Of a DNA stretch of 64,000 nucleotides, positions 22,983 to 33,692 are shown one piece after another; position 1 is the stretch's first letter; each line of letters opens with the position of its first letter. The translations under genes were made by a program, and so were the position numbers. Source of the stretch: Phytophthora quininea (lineage: Eukaryota > Oomycota > Peronosporomycetes > Peronosporales > Peronosporaceae); contig JAAVTG010000845.1 in NCBI GenBank assembly GCA_011947345.1, positions 434,001 through 498,000 of the forward strand. Reading direction: 5' to 3'. A model generated the notes under the pieces. The model searched no databases, was not told where the DNA came from, and saw only the letters and a program-made list of their open reading frames with translations.

Positions 22983-23176
22983 ACCAATGTGATAACATCA
23001 GGAAGAAGCTATCACCGTTCATAAATCACATCGTATGCTGCAGTAGCGTGCCTCATGAACATGGTCTCTAGCTGAACAAACCAATAGGATAGTTATCGGT
23101 GGTGCCGAGATGCATTTTGTATTGCCGCTGCCGCTGTATTTCTTCTAGCCAGAGCATGGCGTCTCAACTACGTTGG

Positions 23177-24480
23177 CAACAATCAAGATGCATACGAGGT
23201 GCTGGGCTCGCTTTGCATACCCCAGTAGCGCTTGACAAAGTCTCCGATGCCCGGACGGATACGATGCTGTTGGTCCACCACGGTGTCCACTTGCGCGGTG
23301 ATCAGCGTGACGTCTACCAAGTCGAGAGCAAACACAGTTAGCTCAACGGACGTGAAGCAAACTCGACTATCATCGAAATGTACCTGGGAAATGTCGGAAC
23401 ACGTTCTGCAGCCCCTCGAAGGCGCTGATGAGCGTGACGAAATAAATACTCGCTTCGGCGATGCCCTTGTCGTGCACCAGTGACGCAGCACAGCGCATGC
23501 ATCCTCCCCGTGGCGCACTGGATGTCGAGCAGCAATACGACCTGCTGCGGACGAATGCACGGCAGCTGCGCGTGAATCCGAGATGGCAACAAAGTGTCAC
23601 CTCTGCTACCCAATGCCTGGTCGCCTACTGCGCTTGAGGACCCGCTGTCGATGGAGATGGCGCCCGTGGGCGACGTCGTGCAGATGTCGGAGAAGGCGTG
23701 AAGAAGCACCATGCCTTTGTCCTCCATGGAGACAGCGCAGACGTCGCTCTCGTCCAGTGTCGTCGTAGCGTGGCAGACGTCCCCGTATTTGGTCTTGATC
23801 TCGACATTTTCGTGCGGTAAGCATGTGAGCACTTCTTCAATCAGAAGGCGAATCAACCGCATCGCTCGTTGTTGAAATACAGCAGTGCTGGTGTTGACAT
23901 CTCGAAGTGTCGCCACAAGGCTTCTGCATGGATAGGAATACGCCGAGGCTTCGTGTACGAGGAATGGCTTGACTGGCTGGGGGCTTCCTACGAGCTCATC
24001 AAACTGTCCTGGATGGGCTACTACACAAGCCTGCTGGTTATGCTGTTCCGATAGGTTGTCGCGCCCCAGTTGGCGTTGCTGCTGCGATGGCTCGTCTTGA
24101 TGCTCGCTCGCCAATTTCGTGTCAGCTACGACAGAAGTCTCCACATCGCTTAGATCTGAAGTGATTGATATCGAGGACACGTCAGGGTAGGAGGAGGGTG
24201 GGGTCGTGGACGCGGTGGTGCTTAGTTCTGCCGCCGATACTCGACGAGGACTAGACTTCTTGCCGCGTGACTTTTCGGGTGCTTGGCTCCTGGATCTCGA
24301 CTCCCACGAGTCAGCACTTCCCACCGATTCTTGTACAGGTTGCAGATAGCGGCGCGGCTAACGTGGAACTCCCTCGCGAGCGTCACCTGCTTCTCGCCAT
24401 TGTCAATTCTCGTGATGATTTCTCGCCGATCACCTTCGCTTAGATACCTCGAGGTGCGTTGGCGGCGCGGCGTGGTCGGT
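23177..24480 (-). repeat. Right arm of the UPRTase palindrome
   Basis: Reverse-complement partner of 21932-22982, with the same abrupt change from near identity to diverged sequence at about 23770. It includes additional sequence, a complete HTH and a linker, that is absent from the left arm. Confidence 0.85.
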
Positions 24481-24832
24481 TGGGGAGATTCACTCGCCGG
24501 GTAGACCGTGCTGCTGTACGAACTTGGGAACTGGTCTTGAGCTGCATGCATGTTGTCGAGCCGCAAGTACGGAATCGCGGACGCTTCTTCTTCAAGTGAA
24601 AAATTGACCGACCCAGCTTGCTTCCTTCTACGCTGGTCACCTCCAAAGTGACGAGGAGAAGCGGGACTCGAAGCCGAGAACGCACCCTCGATACTATTCC
24701 GCCGCTTTTTGTGGGCAGCATACTGTTGTCGTCCGAGTCAGCGGTGGCCATGCCAGTGGCGCTTTGAACGTCAACTGCAGTCGACGGCAGGTAGGACGAC
24801 AACTGAGGGAGCGAGCGTTGGGACGACTCCAT
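23183..24832 (-). CDS. Helix-turn-helix + uracil phosphoribosyltransferase-like fusion protein (frameshifted)
   Basis: Best start is ATG 24832 (MESSQRSLPQLSSYL). After an N-terminal low-complexity region comes a helix-turn-helix of the Psq/resolvase type: TSRYLSEGDRREIITRIDNG, EKQVTLAREFHVSRAAICNLYKNR. A Ser/Gln-rich linker leads to the UPRTase-like domain: RAMRLIRLLIEEVLTCLP, GDVCHATTTL, LLLDIQCATG (PRPP loop), IAEASIYFVTLISAFEG, then after a 70-nt intron (23314-23383) DVTLITAQVD and IRPGIGDFVKRYWG. UPRTases make UMP from uracil and PRPP; whether this one is catalytic is unknown. One-base shifts near 24700, 24310 and 23480-23510 break the frame. An HTH fused to a UPRTase is unusual and may indicate a regulatory or mobile-element role. 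Confidence 0.65.
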
Positions 24833-25779
24833 TACAGCTCTGACTAAAGCGATGCCAACTTGCGGTGCTGCTTGGTTGAGGAAAATGAAGAGTGAACTAA
24901 CACTAAACTGGTGTCTCACTACCAGTAGCCTTGATCTCTTTTCTCCGCCGCTACGATACGTGATGTGTGGTGGCGTTTTGGCGAAGCCGAAGGGAAGGCG
25001 CCACCGGATACGCGTCACGCTGCCATGTCTCGGTTTGCCGCTCGTCCATGAGAAAGGGTAGCGCTGCAGCGCGTCCACCGCTTTGAATTAACTAGGCGGT
25101 GTTTACTCCGTCAAACTGCAAGCTGGGCCAACAAGCTGGGCCAACAGGATCGACTGCAGAGCGGCTCCAACTTGTCTCCTTCGTGTGGCTTGAGTGCATC
25201 GATACGGTTTGCTGCGTCTTGCAGCTGGTTGCAGTTTTAGTCTATGGTTTGCGAAAGACGTTAACATCTTTCGCGTCAGCTCCTTTAAGCTCTGCTGGCG
25301 AAATGGCCTGCGAAAAATGTTTGGCAAAGAGGTTGGGACTTGTTTTGTTTTGCCAAGAATCGAAAGGGCTGGTGCGTCAAGCGTCCAAGTGCGAGTCTCG
25401 ATCGATCAGGCTTTCCGGAAGGAGCAATACCTTGGCAAAGCCTTGTGCATGTACACCACCTTGAAGTTATCACGGCGTTTTGATTGTGAAGCCCTGCTGC
25501 ATCGGCCCAGTCTACACAATCATGGAGCATTTCTTCGCGAAACTGGATTTATGTGGGGAAACTCGGTGTGCTTAACGTGCTTGTTGGTCCATTCTCGAGC
25601 AGGAAGTCGATCAGCGACGGCTTGGCCTTTGGTCAGCATCACCTGCAAGCAGCAAAAACTCACACCGGTTCCTTTTCGGTAGTTGACTCAACTTTCGAGC
25701 ACGAATTCATTCCCAAGCGCGTCCATTCAGCCATAAACTCTGTCTGCTCCAATCAAATCTGGCTCACGCAGGAAGTAGA
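24833..25779 (-). other. Upstream region with a possible MULE/FAR1-like relic
   Basis: No intact gene. On the minus strand around 25550-25280 frames give FREEMLHDCVDWADAAG and, after a shift, RRDNFKVVYMH. This faintly resembles the FAR1/MULE DNA-binding start (a helix, then GF with basic residues). Earlier on the same strand is LTKGQAVAD. The evidence is thin and the region may simply be a mixture of repeat fragments. Confidence 0.25.
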
Positions 25780-27255
25780 CTACAGTCGCGCCTGGTGCTG
25801 TTGCAACAGAAGGTCCGCGAAGGGCTGCAGCTTCATGGCCATTTTGAGGTTGCCCTGCAGACGCAGCTTCTTTCGGATGAGTGCCTGCTGTAACCGCAGT
25901 CGGCCCGCCGCCAGGTCCAGGAAATCCTGCTCGTCCATGTGGATCTGTAAGTCCGGGGCTAGTCGCGGGTTGCGGCCTTCTAGCAGCGTGCTCTTGCCGT
26001 GCAGCAGCGTGATCGTCCAGACCTCCCTGTTAATGTGCCACTCCAGCACGCCCGTGATCTGTTTGCTTAGCGCAGAGCCCTTCTCCTGCAGCGTAGCGCG
26101 CAGTCGACCAAACACTTCCGCGCACTCGCTGGACCGCGACGTCGTGAGCGACTTTGGCGAGGCCGTGACGTTTCGCATCATGGGCTCGAACGAGTCTTGG
26201 GTAGACTTCGGGTGGGTCACGCGGCTGAAATCCACGACGTCGCGCCACTGCTCGGCTACGAGCTCCGGCGTGAACTGCTTCGGATCTGTTGGAAACCCCA
26301 CACCATGCGTACGCTGGAGACGCAGTGCGCCCACCCAGCCGCCGCCAAGCTCAAACAGCTCACCGTTGTCCATGCACGACGAGTGGCACAAGTACACGAT
26401 GATGGGCGACGTCAGTTCCGGCGTCAGTTTGGCGTAGACGTCGTCAGGCCACACCGGCTGCGTGAGTCGCGTGCCGGCCACAGGAGACACCGCATTAACG
26501 GCAATGTTGTACTTGCTTCCTGTCACCAGCATAGCACCAAGCAAAACGCATCCACTCGTTAGCTACAGCTCTCCACTACAGCCTCCTCCGTCTTCAGCCA
26601 CACCTTCTCGGTTAAGCGCCACAGTGAAGCCCACGAGCCCCATCTTCATGGCCGCGTAGTTGACCTGCCCAAAGTTGCCGTAGAGCCCCGCGCCGGACAC
26701 GCAGTTGAGGATGCGGCCGTACTTTGCCGGCGCATGATCGGCCACACCGCCTGCGTGACCACGAACGTCCCAAACAAACTCGACCGGTAAACATCGTCCC
26801 TGCAGCAATTGACCCGTCAGTGAACGACGATCTCCCTGTCTCCTTCTACTGCGTGACTGTACCAGCTCTCCTTGGTCATCTTGCGGAAGGAGCCGTCTCG
26901 GATGACCGTCGCGTTCTGCTCAAACAGCCAAACCATGAGGTTCTGATCGCTTCTTATAGTCCCTTCCTAGCTGTCTGCATACGTTAATCAAAATGTCCAC
27001 GCGCTTAAAGTTGTCCATCGCCGTCTTGGCGATCTCGTGCCCTCTGTGACGCTGTGGTGGTCCCCACGGCCACACCCCGGCGCTGTGGATGGACTGCACC
27101 ACCCGCTCCACACGGGACCGGTCAACGTCGTTGTCGTTCACCACCACGCGCACGCCACGCGCCGCTAGCGCCTGCGCCCATGCTCGTCCCAACCCGCGAC
27201 CGGCGCCCGTCACGATGGCCACCTGCGCCGCGTCGCCGCTCCCGAACGACAGCAT
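25780..27255 (-). CDS. Peroxisomal SDR-SCP2 protein (multifunctional enzyme type 2-like)
   Basis: MFE-2 (17-beta-HSD4) enzymes act in peroxisomal beta-oxidation. From ATG 27255 the minus strand gives a Rossmann start ([16 protein letters not shown]), [28 protein letters not shown] and [20 protein letters not shown], with the SDR YxxxK pair. After [19 protein letters not shown] a second part (about residues 290-430) resembles an SCP2 sterol-carrier domain ([35 protein letters not shown]). The C-terminus is ARL, a plausible PTS1 peroxisome signal. Introns fit at 26916-26982, 26800-26862 and 26520-26603, all GT-AG. The central enoyl-CoA hydratase domain of animal MFE-2 is absent. Small indels near 27040-27065 and 26718 break the frame and look like homopolymer errors. 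Confidence 0.82.
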
Positions 27256-27378
27256 CGAGCTCCCAGGTCGGTTGAAGATCCACGACTGTTTACAAATGCT
27301 ACGTCAGGGGACGTCCCTGGATATAATGCTTATCTGGTCCGTAATTCGAGGTGGAGAACCCAGTATTCGGCTCTCCAC

Positions 27379-27385
27379 TCATTTC
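27379..27385 (+). promoter_or_regulatory. Candidate Inr element of the eIF3e gene
   Basis: TCATTTC lies 78 bp before the eIF3e start and matches the oomycete initiator-type consensus YCAYTYY. This is a motif match only; no transcript start is known. Confidence 0.3.
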
Positions 27386-27462
27386 GCCCGAGCCAAACAC
27401 CGCAGGCCTTCATCGCCGCCGCTCTTGCCTCTGTCTCTGCCTCTGCCCTCCCCTCCGCCACC

Positions 27463-28887
27463 ATGAGCGACCACCACGAGGAGAACGATGTGGCGTCCGC
27501 CCCTCCGTGCCCGCCGATGCGCAATTCGACCTGACCAACCGCCTGGCGCCCTTCATGGATCTGCACTTCATGTTCCCGCTCATCGACTTCCTGTCGTCGG
27601 CCGAGCTGTACGACGAAGCGCAGCTCATGGCCGCCAAGCTGGCGCTGCTCAAGCCCACCAACATGGCTGACTTCGCCGTGGAGATCCACCAGACGCTTCA
27701 TGAGACGGACGCCGTGCCCGAGGAGTTCGAGACCCGCCGCGGAGAGATCCTGGACGCGCTGAGCTTCGCCAAGAGCGAGTGCAAGCCCATGCTGGAGCTC
27801 ATCGAGGACGAGGACAAGATCATGCAGCTGCAGAGCGAGAACCTGCTCAACGCGCAGCACCTGGAGCAGAACGAGGGCATTACGCCCGCCGTGCTGGACG
27901 GGCTCTACAAGTACGCCAAGCTCCAGTACGAGTGCGGCAACTACCAGGACTGCCTCACCTACCTCACGTACTACGGCGTGCTCATTCCCAACGCCTCGGA
28001 GCAGTACCTGAACGCGCTCTGGGGAAAGCTAGCGGCCGAGATCCTCATCTTCCGATGGGAGGACGCACTCGCCGACATTTCGCGCATCAGCGACGTCATT
28101 GAGAGCAGCGTACGTTTTGTACTGGCGTTGCCGGCCGGTTTACGATGAGATGCTAACTATTTTGCTATGTGTTGTGAATATGATGCCTGTAGAACATCAT
28201 GAGCCCCGTGGAGCAGCTCCAGCAGCGCACGTGGCTGCTGCACTGGTCGCTGTTCGTGTTCGCGTGGCACGAGGAGGGACGCGATGCCATCGTGGATTTC
28301 ATGCTGCAGTCGCGCTGCGTGGAGGCCATCCAGAGTAACGCCTCGTGGCTCTTGCGCTATCTGTGCTCAGGCGTCATCCTGCACAAGCGCCGCCGCAACC
28401 TCATCAAAGACCTGCTGCGCGTCCTGCGCGTGGACAACAAGGGCTACCGGGACCCGATCGTGGACTTTGTGGACTGCCTGTTTGTCAACTTCGACTTCGA
28501 GTCGGCCCAGGAGAAGCTGCGCGAGTGCGAGGTGGTGCTGGCCAGCGACTTTTCCTGTACGAGAAGAACTCGACAGACTTTATGGAGGCGGCCCGTCTGG
28601 CCATCTTCGAGATGTACTGCCGCGTTCACCGCACCATCGACATGAAGGTGGTGTCGTCGAAGCTGGCCATGCAGGAGGACGGAGAGGCCGAGAAGTGGAT
28701 CGTCAACCTGATCCGCAACGCTCGTCTCGACGCCAAGATTGACTCGCAGGAAGGACGCATTGTCATGGGCATGCCGCAGAACTCGGTGCACCGTCAGGTG
28801 ATCGACAAGACTCGCGACCTCGCGGCGCGAACGTGCAGCATGGTCGCTCAGTTCGAGCGTATGGGCAAGCGAAAGACGTTTCAGTGA
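27463..28887 (+). CDS. EIF3E: Translation initiation factor eIF3 subunit e (INT6)
   Basis: eIF3e is a PCI-domain subunit of the eIF3 complex that bridges mRNA and the 40S ribosome. ATG 27463 opens a short acidic leader, then FDLTNRLAPFMDLHFMFPLIDFLSS, the hallmark eIF3e start, and a helical-repeat region (YDEAQLMAAKLALLKPTNMADFA). After an 83-nt intron (28110-28192, branch-like TGCTAAC at 28151) come EEGRDAIVDFMLQ and YLCSGVILHKRRR. The PCI region follows: MEAARLAIFEMYCRVHRTIDM, AEKWIVNLIRNARLDAKIDS and GRIVMGMPQNSVHRQVIDKTR. Length is about 440 aa, normal for the family. One-base shifts near 27515 and 28553 (a T run) need correction. Confidence 0.93.
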
Positions 28888-29366
28888 GCGTAAGCTCTCT
28901 GGGTGCTGCTAGACAGACGTGCCACCGGTCCAAGCGGAGCACCGCAAAATCGGCACCACTGGTTCCCGTTGAACAGGCAACTAGAATCAGCACCAGCGAG
29001 CCAAGTGCTGCAAGTTGTTCGCACGGCCAAAGCAGGCAACGACGCAGGAGCAAGAGCACGCTAATATATAGTAGTTCGAGGCAGTTAACTGTTGTCCGTT
29101 GCCTGGTTATTGTGACAGCTATCGCGATGAGGAGGAGGAAGGAGCTTGAGCTTCGTTTCCATGCCACTGTTTCGGTTGCTACCGGTGGTGAGCTTCGTCA
29201 ATGTCAGAGCTGGAGTGGAGCTTCTTGGTTGTCTAAAATATCGAGTGTCGTTGTCTGGGATTGTTCACCTGTTGACGTTGATCCGTTTCTTGGTCGGTGC
29301 AGTGGTTTCCCGCGCCATCTCGACGGGCAGGAGGAAGCTCACTCGGAAATCTCCCACGCCAAGGCT
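28888..29366. other. Intergenic region
   Basis: About 480 bp between eIF3e and the glycosyltransferase. A frame stays open through it on the plus strand, but it overlaps the 3' end of eIF3e and lacks similarity to anything, so I treat it as non-coding. The region should hold the glycosyltransferase promoter. Confidence 0.45.
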
Positions 29367-31075
29367 ATGGCGTCCTCTACCAGACAGAACGGCCTCGATG
29401 GCCAGCGACGACCGCGAGCAGTCTACCTGCTGGGCGCCGGATGGCTCCTATTCGTTTGCTGGTTTGCAGGATCGCTGGCAGTGTCTTCGTCACGCAGTAG
29501 TTACCGAACAATCCACAGCGAAGACGCCGCAATTCTCGGGCAGCAAGTGCTGCTGAAGCTCCCCGCGGAAGAGCCTCAAGTCGCCTACGAGCTGGCCACC
29601 GTCGACGTTAACTCGAGCCAAGAGCAGTTGCCAATGGCCGAGGAGTTTTACACGTCCGACTTTAGAGAGAATGACACCTCGACGACCATCATCTTCAACG
29701 TGTGGAAGGGGAAGCCGAAAGCGCTCGCAGTGCAGTTGATCAAGGCCGTGACACAGAAGCACGTGTCGCAGCCGCAGGTTTGGGTCATGTGCTTTAACTC
29801 GCCAATGCAGAAGAAGTACCAGCGCGTCATCGACGAAGTGAAGAGCAAGTATCCCGAGCAAGCCGACCTGATCAAGTTCACGGCCTCCGACTTCAACTAC
29901 AAGTTCCATGGGCGATTCCTGCTGGCCTACATGGCCACGACCAAGTACGTGCTGATTGTCGACGACGACAAGGCTATCGACGGCGACACCGTGAACGATT
30001 ACCTCAAGTACATGAAGCTTCAGAAAGGGATCTGGGGCAACAATGGCCACCGACGAGCCTCAACGTTCGAGGGCTATAAGAGCTGGCCCCGCAACTTCAC
30101 GGGAGAAGACTATGCCGAGCAGGATTATCTCAGTGGTATGTGGTTCCTGGAGCAGTCGTGGCTCGAGTACTTCATGAAGGAGCGCCTGCCTTCTTGGGCC
30201 ACCTCTGAGGATATGCACCTTTCTCACGTCATGCGTAAGTACCTGAACCTCAACACGTACGCAGGGCGCGTTGCGATCGGCAAGACGCTTCCCCGCAAGT
30301 CAAACGAGGTCCAGGCGACAAAGGGTCTGCGCTCGACCTTCGCGAGTACATTTTCGATCACGAACTCGGACGCGGTAACAAGGTGGCCAACGTCAAAGCC
30401 CCGATCCAGACGCTTGTGTACGCGGAGACCGTCGCCGACCTCGAAGACTACCTTCAAAGGCTCGAGGCGTGTCCATCGTACAATAGCAGTAGCAAGTCCG
30501 CAAATGCCAGCGACGCGAACAGCACGGTGACGCACAGAGGACCGTGGTGCGACGGCGGGAAGACGGCTGCTGTTTTCCGCGGGGCCAAGGAGCAGGACGT
30601 CAAGGGGCTCATCGCAGCCGCCGACAAGCTCTGCGCCAGGACCGACTGCGAGTACTTTAGCGTCAAGCCCAGCATCAAGCACGGCATCCGGTACTTTAAC
30701 ATGCGCGAGGGCTACGGGCAAGCCAACCTGGAGATTCCGTTCCAAACGGGGGCCACGGACGTGATGACGTCGCTGGTCGGCATCTTGAACAACGTGCTAC
30801 CGGAGACGCTCTACCTGCCTAGCGTCGAGGGACTGTCGTGGCCCGAGACCGACCCCGCCAAGCGCAACCGGCTGAAGATCTACCATCGCACCGCCCTGCT
30901 CGCAGTGGACATCCACCGCAGCTCCAAGTCGAACGGCAAGGTCGTGGACAAGGTCGACGAGGACGACCAGTGGGAGATCCTGGACGGGTTCCCGTCGAGG
31001 ATGGAGACGCTCATCTGGCAGCGCGGGTCTTTGGAGGGCCCGCGCGTATACATCTTAGTGCCTCATAAATATTAA
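29367..31075 (+). CDS. Type II membrane glycosyltransferase, GT-A-like
   Basis: From ATG 29367 a short basic tail is followed by a signal-anchor (AVYLLGAGWLLFVCWFAGSLAV), the layout of Golgi glycosyltransferases. The lumenal domain contains DTSTTIIFNVWKGKPKAL, QVWVMCFNSP, then YVLIVDDDKAIDGDTVNDYLKYM. The DDD matches the nucleotide-sugar/metal DXD motif of GT-A folds. Further conserved-looking segments are GIWGNNGHRRA, EDYAEQDYLSGMWFLEQSWL and WATSEDMHLSHVMRKYL. The C-terminal third (from about 30400) is a separate region ending in VYILVPHKY. A one-base shift near 30340 splits the frame; joined length is about 570 aa. The exact GT family is uncertain; GT64/EXTL-like is possible. Confidence 0.7.
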
Positions 31076-31906
31076 TATGTATTTCAATTGTGCTGCTTCA
31101 CACGAGTCCACACCGCACACTCCGGAGGCAAAACGGCGTTGCAGTCGCTAGTCGTTCGTCCAGAATCCATCCGTCTCTATCTCTGTTTCTTTTGCATGTC
31201 CTAGCGCCGACCAAGTCCAAAGCTCGTTTGTTTCCCCGAGCGTCGTCGACGAAGAAGAGTGCCGAATGCCATCGCTAACGCCAGCCGAATCGGGTGCTGG
31301 CGCTGCGCTTTCGACTGTTTGTGCTGTGCGCGGTTGTCCCTCTGCAGCGGTGAGCCACTAGGAGCGCCAGGGCGCAGGTCGTGCATCTGCTGCCGAAATG
31401 CATGGCTCTCGCGGCCTCGCCAGGATAGCCTCCGCTGACCAAGCTGCAGCAAATTCAGCAGCGTGGAGATGTCGAGGCGATCACAACCATCACCAAAGCT
31501 ACGATGCGGCTGGCAAGGACCGCAACCATGCTACTACTCGTCGGCGAGAGGCATCTCGCAGCTACCTTTGTACTGGCACCAGCACCGCCGCCGCCTGCGA
31601 GAGGCGAATCTGAGCGCGGACCTCAATCCGACAGCTCTTCCGAGCCTGCTGTGGACACGGCAGATGTACCATCCCCTACATTAGCCCACACCAACGTGCT
31701 CGAAAGACGGCGCCGCTGGGAGCTCAGGTTGTGGACAGGGTCTCATGTCGCCTGCGACGTGTGACTATCCCGGATCTCCTTGTCGGTGTTGCTCCACTTC
31801 CGAATTAGCCCTCGCCGAGTCCGTTGCTCGCTCGCTCGCTCCGACTGGTGTAGCGGCTGCAAGTCCTGCACAGCTGAAGGAGCGCGTCCCCACCGAATCC
31901 GCCGCC
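31076..31906. other. Spacer within the palindrome arm
   Basis: About 830 bp between the glycosyltransferase stop and the secreted-protein gene. Plus-strand frames (31398-31613, 31463-31684, 31504-31764) are proline/arginine-rich and overlap one another. None is convincing as a gene. Confidence 0.35.
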
Positions 31907-32077
31907 ATGAAGTTCTTCCGCTACGTCGCAGTGCTGGCGCTGGCCGTCGTGGCCGCCTCCAGCATCCCCGTGGCCGCCGGCGAGGACTCCGGCGCTCAAC
32001 AGGCCCGGCACATTCTCGCGATGGGGGACGAGTCGATCGTGTTGGCGCGTGAACGCTCGCTGCGCCGGGAAGAGTAG
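31907..32077 (+). CDS. Small secreted protein with an RxLR-like motif, copy 1
   Basis: A 56-codon frame starts MKFFRYVAVLALAVVAAS. The N-terminal hydrophobic stretch with a small-residue site around residue 24 is a good signal peptide. The mature part is acidic and contains RSLR at residues 50-53 followed by REE, matching the RxLR plus dEER-like pattern of oomycete host-translocated effectors at about the expected distance. The frame ends in TAG at 32075-32077. Beyond the stop the same frame stays open, Gln/Ala/Pro-rich, for another 50 codons to TAA 32228-32230. The gene may be prematurely truncated, or 56 aa may be its true length. Function unknown. The identical copy is at 32690-32860. Confidence 0.6.
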   Translation: MKFFRYVAVLALAVVAASSIPVAAGEDSGAQQARHILAMGDESIVLARERSLRREE

Positions 32078-32689
32078 GCGGTCCAAGCCAAGCCGAATCA
32101 AGCCGAGCCGCCCGATCAGAGCCAACAAGGGACCCAGCCAACACTAGCTGCAGCCTCCGAGACCAGGCAAAACGCGCCCGACGACGAGCAGGCAGACGGA
32201 GCTGCGCGCTATGAGCCCGACAAGCTGTAACCTATAACTTAACTCGTTTGCCCACCAGCAAGTGCTTTGCGTCTTGTGTTCTGGACGTCGGAAGCTGTTG
32301 ACAGGTGAATGTTCACCAAAACGCTACGATTTTCCTGGAATCACTCTCGGGGCAGCAGGACCCCTCAATGAAGGAGGTTTCATCAGAACCGCAGCGTTGA
32401 GATCTGTCTTGCTTTCATTTTTGCTGCATCGAAAATAGTGTCACCTCGTCATGGAACTTCCTGTATCTCCCTCCATCGACCTCCAGAACACAAGACGCAA
32501 AACACTTGCTGGTGGGCAAACGAGTTAAGTTATAGGTTACAGCTTGTCGGGCTCATAGCGCGCAGCTCCGTCTGCCTGCTCGTCGTCGGGCGCGTTTTGC
32601 CTGGTCTCGGAGGCTGCAGCTAGTGTTGGCTGGGTCCCTTGTTGGCTCTGATCGGGCGGCTCGGCTTGATTCGGCTTGGCTTGGACCGC

Positions 32690-32860
32690 CTACTCTTCCC
32701 GGCGCAGCGAGCGTTCACGCGCCAACACGATCGACTCGTCCCCCATCGCGAGAATGTGCCGGGCCTGTTGAGCGCCGGAGTCCTCGCCGGCGGCCACGGG
32801 GATGCTGGAGGCGGCCACGACGGCCAGCGCCAGCACTGCGACGTAGCGGAAGAACTTCAT
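32690..32860 (-). CDS. Small secreted protein with an RxLR-like motif, copy 2
   Basis: Second copy of the 31907-32077 gene, on the opposite strand, with the same signal peptide, the same RSLR-REE end and the same TAG. The approximately 130 bp upstream are also duplicated, so both copies should share a proximal promoter. Two head-to-head arms place the genes tail to tail around the 180-bp centre. Confidence 0.58.
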   Translation of the reverse strand: MKFFRYVAVLALAVVAASSIPVAAGEDSGAQQARHILAMGDESIVLARERSLRREE

Positions 32861-33692
32861 GGCGGCGGATTCGGTGGGGACGCGCTCCTTCAGCTGTGCA
32901 GGACTTGCAGCCGCTACACCAGTCGGAGCGAGCGAGCGAGCAACGGACTCGGCGAGGGCTAATTCGGAAGTGGAGCAACACCGACAAGGAGATCCCGGGA
33001 TAGTCACACGTCGCAGGCGACATGAGACCCTGTCCACAACCTGAGCTCCCAGCGGCGCCGTCTTTCGAGCACGTTGGTGTGGGCTAATGTAGGGGATGGT
33101 ACATCTGCCGTGTCCACAGCAGGCTCGGAAGAGCTGTCGGATTGAGGTCCGCGCTCAGATTCGCCTCTCGCAGGCGGCGGCGGTGCTGGTGCCAGTACAA
33201 AGGTAGCTGCGAGATGCCTCTCGCCGACGAGTAGTAGCATGGTTGCGGTCCTTGCCAGCCGCATCGTAGCTTTGGTGATGGTTGTGATCGCCTCGACATC
33301 TCCACGCTGCTGAATTTGCTGCAGCTTGGTCAGCGGAGGCTATCCTGGCGAGGCCGCGAGAGCCATGCATTTCGGCAGCAGATGCACGACCTGCGCCCTG
33401 GCGCTCCTAGTGGCTCACCGCTGCAGAGGGACAACCGCGCACAGCACAAACAGTCGAAAGCGCAGCGCCAGCACCCGATTCGGCTGGCGTTAGCGATGGC
33501 ATTCGGCACTCTTCTTCGTCGACGACGCTCGGGGAAACAAACGAGCTTTGGACTTGGTCGGCGCTAGGACATGCAAAAGAAACAGAGATAGAGACGGATG
33601 GATTCTGGACGAACGACTAGCGACTGCAACGCCGTTTTGCCTCCGGAGTGTGCGGTGTGGACTCGTGTGAAGCAGCACAATTGAAATACATA

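Larger units (their letters stand above)
30481..32292 (+). repeat. Left arm of a 1.8-kb palindrome
   Basis: Identical, apart from a handful of substitutions and one-base indels, to the reverse complement of 32474-34288. It covers the last 600 bp of the glycosyltransferase gene, its 3' flank, and a small secreted-protein gene. The central spacer is about 180 bp (32293-32473). Confidence 0.92.

Noticed and set aside
25099..25682. Plus-strand genes opposite the MULE/FAR1-like relic
   Set aside because: The frames lack recognisable motifs; the weak signals are on the minus strand.
28833..29366. N-terminal extension of the glycosyltransferase back into eIF3e
   Set aside because: The frame is open by chance. 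A normal ATG followed by a signal-anchor at 29367 explains the protein, and the extension overlaps another gene's coding end.
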